A stretch of DNA of 64,000 nt from assembly GCA_944381365.1 (NCBI GenBank), contig CALWKW010000004.1, positions 1 to 64,000 of the forward strand, given 5' to 3'. This document shows positions 26,770-33,459 of this stretch, in pieces. A program made the translations under genes and the position numbers. The stretch comes from an uncultured Christensenellaceae bacterium. Its GTDB lineage: Bacteria; Bacillota; Clostridia; Christensenellales; UBA3700. The stretch's first letter is position 1; each line of letters begins with the position of its first letter. Below the pieces are notes generated by a model. That model was not told the DNA's origin and searched no databases. It saw only the letters and a program-made list of their open reading frames with translations.

Positions 26770-28794
26770 ATGCATTGGTCAGAACAGATTGCACAGAAAA
26801 TTATAGAAAAAAATCCCAACAAAGAAGAATATGTTTGTGCCGCAGGTATCAGTCCTTCAGGCTCTATTCATATAGGAAATTTCAGAGATATTGCGACAAG
26901 TTATTTTGTGGCAAAATCTTTGCGTAAAATGGGCAAAAAAACAAAACTTCTTTTCTCATGGGACGAGTTTGACCGTTTGCGTAAAGTCCCCGTAAATGTC
27001 GCAAAAGTAAATGACGACATGGAAAAATATATCGGTTGTCCTTATGTAGATGTTCCCAATCCTTTTAAGGACAGCGATGCAAAGACTTATGCAGAGTATT
27101 TTGAAAAAGAGTTTGAAGAATCTTTGCAGAAATTCGGCATAAAGATGGAGTTTCGTCATCAGGCGGATATGTACCGCAGCGGAAAATATAAGGACTGCGT
27201 TTTGCTTGCTTTGAAAAAGCGTAAAGAGATTTTTGATATAATCGATTCTCACCGTACGCAGGAAGCTCAGGAAGGCGAAAGAGATAATTATTATCCCGTG
27301 AGCATATATTGTCCCGTATGCGGAAAAGATATGACAAAAATCGATAGCTTGAGCGATGATTGCACTCAGGCAGAATATACATGCAAATGCGGTCATCACG
27401 GACATTTTGATTTCTCAAAAGATTTTAATTGCAAACTTGCTTGGAAAATCGACTGGCCTATGAGATGGTGCTATGAAGGCGTTGACTTCGAGCCGGGTGG
27501 CAAGGACCATGCCAGCATCAACGGAAGCTATGACACATCAAAGCATATCTCGAGAGAGATTTTCGGCTATGAAGCTCCTATCTTCCAAGGATATGAGTTT
27601 ATAGGTATCAGCGACAACAACGCTACAACAGGCAAAATGTCAGGTTCGAGCGGTCTCAATCTTACACCTGCTACACTCTTGAAGTTGTATCAGCCTGAAG
27701 TATTGTTGTGGCTTTATTCTAAGAACGAGCCTTTAAAAGCTTTCAACTTCTGTCTCGATGACGGTATTTTGAGACAATATTTTGAATTCGACAAAATGTA
27801 TACAGAAGTTCAGAACAATACGGCAAACGAATTGACAAAGACAATTATAGATCTTGCGAGCGTAGAAGGAAGACAGTTAAAGCTTGTTCCTATGAGTCTT
27901 ATTGTACAGCTCGGTTCGGTAGTTGACTTCAATATTCCTATGCTTGAGATTGTATTTGAAAAACTCGGCACACCTTATAAATACGAAGATTTCAAAGACA
28001 GACTTGACAGAGCGAAATTCTGGCTGGAAAAATGTTCGCCTCAGGATATGAACAAACTTCGCAAGACAAGAAATTGGCAAATCTTTGATTCTTTGGACGA
28101 GACAGAAAAACAAGAAATCAAAGAATTGTATGATTATATCAAAAAAGGCGGATATGACCTTGCATCATTGCAGACAGATTTGTATGCTATTCCCAAAAAG
28201 GTTCGCAATCTCACCACTGAAGACAAAGAGCTCAAGACAAAGCAGGGAGCATTCTTCAAGAATGTATATAAGCTTTTGATAGACAAGGAAAAAGGTCCCA
28301 GACTATATTTGTTCTTATACGCAATCGAACCTGAAAAGTACTTGCCTTTGCTTGACTTCTCATATCCCAAGACAAAAGAAGAAGAGGAAAGCGAAAAAGT
28401 AGTCGAAGAAGTAATCGAAGAAAAGAAAGTAGAATACGGCGAGCCCGATCCTGTCGCTCCCATAAAAGAAGAAATCGCTCTCGAAGAATTTGAAAAAATA
28501 GATTTGAGAGTATGCAAGATAATCAAGTGTCAGGAAATTCGCAAGTCAAATAATTGCTACAAGCTCACATTGTTTGACGGCTTGGACGAAAGAGTAATCG
28601 TATCTTCAATAAAGCATTATTACAAACCCGAAGAATTGGTAGGCAAAAAGATAATTGTAGTGGCAAACCTTAAACCCGTAAGAATTACAGGTGTCACAAG
28701 CAATGGCATGTTGGTCGCAGCGACAAACAATGCTTGCGGATGTCAGGTAATTTTTGTAGACGATATCGTCCCTGAAGGTACAGCAATCAAATAA
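26770..28794 (+). CDS. lysK: Class I lysyl-tRNA synthetase fused to a C-terminal tRNA-binding domain
   Basis: A 674-aa lysyl-tRNA synthetase of the archaeal-type class I, not the usual bacterial class II LysS. The Rossmann HIGH-like motif is PSGSIHIGN (29-37) and the KMSKS-like loop is KMSGSSG (289-295). A C-x2-C...C-x-C zinc-type cluster (CPVCGKD...CKCGHHG) lies near residues 180-215. After ~565 a Glu/Val/Lys-rich linker leads to an EMAPII/Arc1p-type tRNA-binding OB-fold domain (IDLRVCKIIKCQEI...KIIVVANLKPVRITGVTSNGML), normally found on MetRS or as Trbp111. The start follows GAGGTG at 26759-26764. It is monocistronic. No class II lysS is seen in the window. Confidence 0.93.
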   Translation: MHWSEQIAQKIIEKNPNKEEYVCAAGISPSGSIHIGNFRDIATSYFVAKSLRKMGKKTKLLFSWDEFDRLRKVPVNVAKVNDDMEKYIGCPYVDVPNPFKDSDAKTYAEYFEKEFEESLQKFGIKMEFRHQADMYRSGKYKDCVLLALKKRKEIFDIIDSHRTQEAQEGERDNYYPVSIYCPVCGKDMTKIDSLSDDCTQAEYTCKCGHHGHFDFSKDFNCKLAWKIDWPMRWCYEGVDFEPGGKDHASINGSYDTSKHISREIFGYEAPIFQGYEFIGISDNNATTGKMSGSSGLNLTPATLLKLYQPEVLLWLYSKNEPLKAFNFCLDDGILRQYFEFDKMYTEVQNNTANELTKTIIDLASVEGRQLKLVPMSLIVQLGSVVDFNIPMLEIVFEKLGTPYKYEDFKDRLDRAKFWLEKCSPQDMNKLRKTRNWQIFDSLDETEKQEIKELYDYIKKGGYDLASLQTDLYAIPKKVRNLTTEDKELKTKQGAFFKNVYKLLIDKEKGPRLYLFLYAIEPEKYLPLLDFSYPKTKEEEESEKVVEEVIEEKKVEYGEPDPVAPIKEEIALEEFEKIDLRVCKIIKCQEIRKSNNCYKLTLFDGLDERVIVSSIKHYYKPEELVGKKIIVVANLKPVRITGVTSNGMLVAATNNACGCQVIFVDDIVPEGTAIK

Positions 28795-28798
28795 TATA

Positions 28799-28826
28799 AA
28801 GCACCTTGAAAAAGGTGCTTTTTTTA
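28799..28826 (+). terminator. Terminator of lysK
   Basis: AAGCACCTT-GAAA-AAGGTGCTT stem plus T run. Confidence 0.88.
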
Positions 28827-28960
28827 TGGCAAGTATAAGGTAATATATATAGTAAAATAAGTTTTCATCAATAAATTGCGGATTGCTTTATATAATATTG
28901 ATTATTAATTATATTTATATATTATGTTTAGATGTGGATATTGTAATAAGATAAAAATAA

Positions 28961-28986
28961 ATAAAAAAGACGGCTTTTGCCGTCTT
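28961..28986 (-). terminator. Terminator of tRNA-Glu
   Basis: On the minus strand AAGACGGC-AAAA-GCCGTCTT is followed by T6, immediately after the tRNA. Confidence 0.85.
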
Positions 28987-28990
28987 CTTT

Positions 28991-29065
28991 TGGTGACTCC
29001 ATGGGGATTCGAACCCCAGTAGCAGGCGTGAGAGGCCTGAGTCTTAACCGCTTGACCATGGAGCC
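28991..29065 (-). tRNA. tRNA-Glu (CTC)
   Basis: On the minus strand, acceptor GGCTCCA / TGGAGTC, anticodon loop CTCTCAC (CTC), T-loop TTCGAAT, encoded CCA. Confidence 0.94.
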
Positions 29066-29083
29066 ATAGTCTATTGCTTTAAT

Positions 29084-29112
29084 ATATTATCATAATTATT
29101 GTTTACTGTCTA
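29084..29112 (-). promoter_or_regulatory. Promoter of tRNA-Glu
   Basis: On the minus strand TAGACA (29112-29107), 17-nt spacer, TAATAT (29089-29084). Confidence 0.55.
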
Positions 29113-29268
29113 TCATTTTGCCTAATTTTTTTTATTTTAAGTATGCTTTGTCTTTTATTTATATTAATAAACTTACTTAATTCTGGTTTTTTTTGATATG
29201 TAAGAATAATTTGTGATATATAAGCAAGTATATTGACAAAAATTTTTTGATATTTTATCATAAAATTG

Positions 29269-29299
29269 TTGGTAAAAATAAAATAAGGATTGTTATATA
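29269..29299 (+). promoter_or_regulatory. Probable ECF autoregulatory promoter, copy 1
   Basis: A 31-nt element beginning TTGGTAAAAAT and ending ATTGTTATATA. It is identical at 26 of 31 positions, without gaps, to 31072-31102 upstream of the lipoprotein two genes on. Matching blocks spaced like -35 and -10 boxes suggest a promoter read by the ECF sigma factor encoded here. Confidence 0.65.
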
Positions 29300-29308
29300 A
29301 TAAAAAGA

Positions 29309-29842
29309 ATGACAGACAAATCATTGAATAAGGCAGTAGAAAGATTTTTGCAAGGTGATAAAAATGCCTTTGACTACATTTATGACAAAACATATAAAGT
29401 AGTCTATTTTGTCGTGTACGGTATAATAAAAAACAAATCTATCGCACAGGATATAGTGCAGGAAACTTATCTTAAAGTTTTCAAAAATTTATCGGGGTAT
29501 GTGCATGACAACTTTGTGGCTTGGATTACTACAATGGCAAAGAATATAGCCATCAACGAGTATAAAAAACTAAAGCGAGAAAAACTCACTGATTTTGTAG
29601 AAGAAAACAAATATATATCCGGCGATTTTCGTATGCCTGAAGAAGACAGCTTCGGACTTATAAAACTTGCTCAAGACACACTTGACGAAGAAGACTATAA
29701 AATAGTCGTGATGTGTGTGATAGCGGGATATAAAAGACGAGAAGTCGCTAAGATTATGGATATGCCTATATCGAGCGTATCATACAGACTAAAAGTTTCG
29801 CTTGAAACATTGAAAAGGAATTTGCAAGGAGGTAAAATATGA
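29309..29842 (+). CDS. ECF-type RNA polymerase sigma factor
   Basis: A 177-aa sigma-70 family ECF factor. Region 2 (about residues 10-75) includes FDYIYDKTYKVVYFVVYGIIKNKSIAQDIVQETYLKVFKNL, where D-I-V-Q-E-T-Y is the core-binding signature. Region 4 (about 120-170) has the helix-turn-helix VIAGYKRREVAKIMDMPISSVSYRLKVSLETLKR. The gene overlaps the next one by 4 nt (ATGA). The start codon has no proper Shine-Dalgarno (only AAAG 2 nt away) and lies about 10 nt after the presumed -10 box, so the mRNA may be leaderless or nearly so. It is likely held by the membrane protein encoded next. Confidence 0.93.
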   Translation: MTDKSLNKAVERFLQGDKNAFDYIYDKTYKVVYFVVYGIIKNKSIAQDIVQETYLKVFKNLSGYVHDNFVAWITTMAKNIAINEYKKLKREKLTDFVEENKYISGDFRMPEEDSFGLIKLAQDTLDEEDYKIVVMCVIAGYKRREVAKIMDMPISSVSYRLKVSLETLKRNLQGGKI

Positions 29843-31005
29843 ACAAGCTAAAAAAACAGCTAAAAGTTCAGGCCAAAGAAATTTTGCCTGATGAAGATTT
29901 TAAGCAATCGCTTAAAAGTCAAGTTTTGCCTTCTTATGATTATCAAAAAGAGTATGAGCAAAAGAAAAAATCCAAAACGGTATTGATAAAAAGTCTTGCT
30001 ACCGTGGCAAGTGTAGTCGTGGTAATAGTGGCTTTGGTGCTGGGAATTACTTTGACATATAATCCAAATGTCGGCAAGACAAACGGACAGACGGTTGTGC
30101 TTATAGATATCAATCCTTCGTTTGAGATTATCGCAGACGAAAACGATGTTGTCGAAAAAGTGACGGGACTGAACAGCGATGCGAGAATTGTCCTGCTCGG
30201 GAAAAATTATGCAGGAAAAAACTTGTATGATGTGTGCAATGATATCGTGCTTACGGCAATACATTTGAATTATGTAGGGGCGGTATCGGATATAGTCAAT
30301 ATTATCGCATACAATCAAAATTCAAAAAATGAATCGTTGACCATAAACAAAATTACAAGTCTTATAGAAGAAAGCGTAGGTGGTAGTGCACAGGTAGTGG
30401 TGTCCAACTCTAATGAAGCAAAACAAAAACTCATCAACGATATCGTGGCTCAATACGGAGATATCAACGGACTTTCTGACAAAACGATAGCCGAACTTCA
30501 CAGAATACTTATGGCTTATGATATAAGCAAAGAAGAAGAACTTGACGAGCTTGAAGATTTGTGGGAAGAGGAACTTGAAAAGGCTGGATTTGATGACGAT
30601 ATCGCCGAAGATATTCTCGATAAATGGAAAGAAGAAAACTTAAAACCTCTTGGCTCATGTCTTGATGAAGAATTAGAGGATTATCTAGAAATTTTTGAAC
30701 TTAAGTTGATATATAATCAAAATATCAGTGAAAAAGAAGCTGAAAGACTGACAAAAGAAGAACATCGCAGAATTATGTCAATGGGCGGCAGAAACAATGT
30801 GAGAGAATTTTTAGACGCATGGTGGATTGAAGCTGAAAAGGAATATTTTGATTTGATGAGCAAAATGCTTGAAGATAAAGGATATGACAATGAAAAAATT
30901 CAAGAGATAATAGATGAAATCAAAATAGATTTCCAAAATAATCCTAAAGACAAAAAAGAAGAAATAGCAGAGTTTTTAGAAGAATATTATGAAATAGACG
31001 ACTGA
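29839..31005 (+). CDS. RsgI-like membrane anti-sigma factor
   Basis: A 388-aa single-pass membrane protein. Residues 1-50 are a charged cytoplasmic N-terminus, ~51-74 a hydrophobic segment (SLATVASVVVVIVALVLGITL). The outside part begins with VVLIDINPSFEIIADENDVVEKVTGLNSDARIVL, the juxtamembrane motif of RsgI-type anti-sigma factors (D-I/V-N-P-S...N-x-D-A/G). The remaining ~200 residues are an acidic, helical extracellular domain (EEELDELEDLWEEELEKAGF, DKWKEEN) that I do not recognise as a carbohydrate-binding module. It overlaps the sigma gene by 4 nt and has GGAGG upstream. By context it inhibits the ECF factor and senses an outside signal. Confidence 0.85.
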   Translation: MNKLKKQLKVQAKEILPDEDFKQSLKSQVLPSYDYQKEYEQKKKSKTVLIKSLATVASVVVVIVALVLGITLTYNPNVGKTNGQTVVLIDINPSFEIIADENDVVEKVTGLNSDARIVLLGKNYAGKNLYDVCNDIVLTAIHLNYVGAVSDIVNIIAYNQNSKNESLTINKITSLIEESVGGSAQVVVSNSNEAKQKLINDIVAQYGDINGLSDKTIAELHRILMAYDISKEEELDELEDLWEEELEKAGFDDDIAEDILDKWKEENLKPLGSCLDEELEDYLEIFELKLIYNQNISEKEAERLTKEEHRRIMSMGGRNNVREFLDAWWIEAEKEYFDLMSKMLEDKGYDNEKIQEIIDEIKIDFQNNPKDKKEEIAEFLEEYYEIDD

Positions 31006-31019
31006 TAAATTAATATAAA

Positions 31020-31053
31020 TTTTCGGAGGTAAAAGGCCTCCGAAAATTTTTTT
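31020..31053 (+). terminator. Terminator between anti-sigma gene and lipoprotein gene
   Basis: TTTTCGGAGG / CCTCCGAAAA, a 10-bp stem with a 7-nt loop, followed by T7. The downstream gene then needs its own promoter, which fits the second ECF-type element. Confidence 0.88.
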
Positions 31054-31071
31054 GAAAAATTTGAAAAATAT

Positions 31072-31102
31072 TTGGCAAAAATCAAAACAAGATTGTTATA
31101 TA
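31072..31102 (+). promoter_or_regulatory. Probable ECF-dependent promoter, copy 2
   Basis: A 31-nt element beginning TTGGCAAAAAT and ending ATTGTTATATA, 26/31 identical to 29269-29299. It lies between a terminator and the lipoprotein gene at 31132. Confidence 0.65.
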
Positions 31103-31131
31103 GACAAACAAACACAAGGGAGGCAGAAATT

Positions 31132-32151
31132 ATGAAAAAGAAAATTTTTGTAATTCTTACGACATTGGCGATATGTGCCGCAATGATAGTTGCGTTTGCA
31201 GGTTGTGACGGAGTGATAAACTTTAACAACAACAATAATAATACTACAAGCGAAAAAAGTGCAAATCTTGTGGCAGTATCAGCTAGTTCGTCCGCATTGA
31301 TTCTTGACGAAATGCAAAATTCAGAAATAGCTATGGCAAATGCCGATGCTCCTCAAAAAGGTGCTACGCTCACAGATGAGGAAATAGAAGAAGTTAAGGC
31401 TCAGCTCAAAGTGCTTGAAAACTATATGGGAGAAAATGCTCCCGTCATTACAGAAAAAGTATTGGCTTCAGGAGACGAGTACTATGGCGAATATCAATAT
31501 TCAATGACCATTGTCACAAAAGATATGCACGGCAATCCTTATGAATATACAATGTATTTCAATCAGGAAAAGCTCAGCGAAAAGACAGAGTATGACAAAG
31601 ACGATGACGATCATAAAGGACAACTTGCAAGCGGAGTACAGGATTTTGAATTTGAAGAAGAATTTAAATTGAGCGGAATACTTGTATCCGGAGAAAATGT
31701 TTATGAGCTTGAAGGCATCAAAGAGAACGAAACAGAAGTGGATGACGGCGAGACAGAAAGCGAAAGCTCATACAAAATGGTTATTAGAAAAAGCGATAAT
31801 GAATATGTAGTATTCGAGCAATCCATAGAAGAGGAAGGAAATGAAAGCGAGCAGAAGTTTGAATACAAAGTATATGCCGACAATAAGCTTGTAAAAGAAT
31901 TCAGCTTGGAATTTGAGAATGAATTCGGAGAAAGCGAAGTAGAGATGGAGACAAGAGAAAACGGCAATACATTCAGAGTAGGCTATGAAAGCGAGATTGT
32001 CAACGGCAAAGAAAGAATCAAAGCCGAAGTAATGAAAGACGGCAAGATATGCGAAGTTTATATAACCGTAGAGGGAAAGGGAACAGAAGAAGATCCTTAT
32101 AGACACATTTATAGATACGGCGATATAGAAAAAGAAGATTATGACGACTAA
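31132..32151 (+). CDS. Acidic lipoprotein, likely target of the ECF sigma factor
   Basis: A 339-aa lipoprotein of unknown function. The signal peptide ends with lipobox VAFAGC. An Asn-rich spacer (NFNNNNNNTTS) follows, then a helical stretch (LTDEEIEEVKAQLKVLENYM), then a strongly acidic, beta-rich region with repeated E-x-E patterns (EYQYSMTIVTKDMHGNPYEYTMYFN, SSYKMVIRKSDNEYVVFEQSIEE). The start at 31132 is supported by GGGAGG (31118-31123); the frame is open from 31072 but that part is the promoter element. I do not recognise the family. The shared promoter suggests it is made together with the sigma/anti-sigma pair in an envelope response. Confidence 0.8.
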   Translation: MKKKIFVILTTLAICAAMIVAFAGCDGVINFNNNNNNTTSEKSANLVAVSASSSALILDEMQNSEIAMANADAPQKGATLTDEEIEEVKAQLKVLENYMGENAPVITEKVLASGDEYYGEYQYSMTIVTKDMHGNPYEYTMYFNQEKLSEKTEYDKDDDDHKGQLASGVQDFEFEEEFKLSGILVSGENVYELEGIKENETEVDDGETESESSYKMVIRKSDNEYVVFEQSIEEEGNESEQKFEYKVYADNKLVKEFSLEFENEFGESEVEMETRENGNTFRVGYESEIVNGKERIKAEVMKDGKICEVYITVEGKGTEEDPYRHIYRYGDIEKEDYDD

Positions 32152-32180
32152 ATCTCTTACAACTTAAATCCCCTAAGATA

Positions 32181-32207
32181 CAAAAGACAGGCAAGACCTG
32201 TCTTTTG
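32181..32207 (+). terminator. Terminator of the lipoprotein gene
   Basis: CAAAAGACAGG / CCTGTCTTTTG, an 11-bp perfect inverted repeat with a 5-nt loop. Confidence 0.8.
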
Positions 32208-32244
32208 TATTTACTTATTGGATTATCTTAATATAATCAAAGAA

Positions 32245-32273
32245 TTGACATAAAAAAAACTATGTTATATTAT
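32245..32273 (+). promoter_or_regulatory. Promoter before the tRNA-Arg region
   Basis: TTGACA (32245-32250), 17-nt spacer, TATTAT (32268-32273). It would read first into the tRNA-Arg remnant and then the intact tRNA-Arg. Confidence 0.65.
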
Positions 32274-32341
32274 ATTTATGTCATTAAAATAGCATATAAT
32301 AAATTTTTAAATTATACATTTAATATAAGATATGAAGATAT

Positions 32342-32400
32342 GCTTCCTTAGTTAAATGGATATAACAGCCCCCTCCTAAGCGGCAGCCACATCCACTGAA
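32342..32400 (+). pseudogene. tRNA-Arg (CCT) 5'-half remnant
   Basis: The D-arm (TTAGTTAAATGGATATAA) and anticodon arm (GCCCC-CTCCTAA-GCGGC, one mismatch) resemble the intact tRNA-Arg(CCT) at 32530, with the same anticodon loop. No T-arm or matching acceptor 3' strand follows. It looks like a tRNA split or eroded by an integration or recombination event. Confidence 0.6.
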
Positions 32401-32529
32401 AACCACAACATATTGTGTTTTCGCTCAATATAAAATCAATATCTTGTGGATAATAACACTACTGGTATAAATTCTGGTATAAAATTTGAAATAAAATAAT
32501 TTTTATATCGGTAAATTACTTTCATAAAT

Positions 32530-32604
32530 GTGCTCATAGTTTAACGGATAAAACGATGACCTCCTAAGTCATTGCTCTGGGTTCGATTCCCGGTGGGCAC
32601 GCCA
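32530..32604 (+). tRNA. tRNA-Arg (CCT)
   Basis: Acceptor GTGCTCA / TGGGCAC, anticodon loop CTCCTAA (CCT), T-loop TTCGATT, CCA encoded after discriminator G. It is the likely insertion locus of the neighbouring foreign segment. Confidence 0.93.
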
Positions 32605-32636
32605 AAAAATCGCGTTAAAATGCGCGATTTTTTTAT
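32605..32636 (+). terminator. Terminator of tRNA-Arg
   Basis: AAAAATCGCG / CGCGATTTTT stem with an 8-nt loop and T run. Confidence 0.88.
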
Positions 32637-32687
32637 TTTTACGCAGTTTCAGACGCGATTTATAATGTTTATATGGCTGCTATAAAA

Positions 32688-32888
32688 TCAGCATTTTCTG
32701 CTGTTTTTTAGATACTCTTCAAGCTCTGTTTCCAGCTCGTCGTAATTAACTATCGTTCTGTCCCAATAGCTGTATGAGAAAACCTTTCCGCTAAAAATAC
32801 AAGCCTCGATATCATCTATCGTGGCTTGTTTCTTGTGCTTTTTGTTGTACTCATTCAAAGCGTTGTCAATACTTCTTATTCTTACAAT
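32688..32888 (-). pseudogene. Truncated ORF of unknown function (mobile-element debris)
   Basis: On the minus strand the last ~65 codons look coding (SIDNALNEYNKKHKKQ..., DYDELETELEEYL-like acidic C-terminus, ending at 32688). The frame continues upstream only into antisense of the recombinase remnant, so the true 5' part is missing. I do not recognise the product. The break near 32890 abuts the recombinase fragment on the other strand, so this is a recombination scar. Confidence 0.4.
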
Positions 32889-32898
32889 GCCTCGTTGA

Positions 32899-33204
32899 GG
32901 CGGATATTCTCTTAATGCTGTCCTTGACGAAAAGGCTATTCGCGAAGATTTTATCCGGCATAATGCCGAACTTGCGGATAAAGCAATTAAATCCGCCAAG
33001 AAGGAATTGCAGGCTAAATGCAAACGCACGGAGGAATTATCCCGCCTGATGCAGCTTGCTTATGAGGACAGGCTGAAAGACAAAATGCCGGAAGATATCT
33101 GTATCAGCTTCATCCAAAAATATTCCGAGGAGCAGAAGAAGGTCGAAGCGGAAATTGCGCATATTGAAAGCGCGGGCGCGGCGCTAATTAAGTATTTTTT
33201 ATAA
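32899..33204 (+). pseudogene. Large serine recombinase C-terminal fragment
   Basis: Open without a start from 32899, right after an in-frame TGA at 32896-32898. The ~100 residues match the coiled-coil C-terminus of TnpX/large serine recombinases: KSAKKELQAKCKRTEELSRL, then MQLAYEDRLKDKMPEDICIS-type text, then QKYSEEQKKVEAEIAHIE. The catalytic and zinc domains are gone. It is a relic of the element that brought in the P-type ATPase region. A TTG at 33007 could start a 65-aa peptide but there is no reason to think it functional. Confidence 0.65.
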
Positions 33205-33223
33205 AAAATTTGCAGAAATTCAG

Positions 33224-33253
33224 TTGACATTTTTTTCGGAGATGTGTTAATAT
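33224..33253 (+). promoter_or_regulatory. Promoter of the P-type ATPase transcript
   Basis: TTGACA (33224-33229), 18-nt spacer, TAATAT (33248-33253), just before the riboswitch. Confidence 0.5.
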
Positions 33254-33271
33254 CTTAGTGCAATTAAATCC

Positions 33272-33364
33272 CGTGGGGGAGTAGTAGGCGCGCACAGGGC
33301 TGCGCGTGGCAGTACCCAACATCGTGGCAATATGCCTGGGCTGCCTTAAATTATCAGACTCACG
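33272..33364 (+). ncRNA. yybP-ykoY (Mn2+) riboswitch aptamer, second copy
   Basis: P1 CGTGGG / CTCACG encloses GGGGGAGTAG, a GC-rich variable hairpin (GCGCGCA / TGCGCG), CCCAACATCGTGGCAATATGC and CTGGGCTGCC, then CAGACTCACG. The order and the GAGTAG, AACAT and AGAC elements parallel the mntP riboswitch at 6275-6360, although the sequence is far more GC-rich. It controls the P-type ATPase that follows. Confidence 0.85.
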
Positions 33365-33403
33365 TATACGCTCTTAATAAGGCTATACGGGGTCATTTTT
33401 TAA

Positions 33404-33435
33404 CCGTAAGCCGAAAGGGCTTGCGGGTTTTTTTT
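33404..33435 (+). terminator. Riboswitch terminator before the P-type ATPase gene
   Basis: CCGTAAGCC-GAAAG-GGCTTGCGG, a 9-bp stem with one G-T pair, followed by eight T's and then the RBS (GGAGG 33450-33454). It fits a transcriptional ON switch. Confidence 0.85.
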
Positions 33436-33459
33436 GTAGAAAGCAAACGGAGGATTTAA

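Noticed and set aside
32245..32410. An intact second tRNA-Arg gene at 32342
   Set aside because: The D and anticodon arms are recognisable, but there is no T-arm, no acceptor pairing and one mismatch in the anticodon stem, so it is listed as a remnant only.
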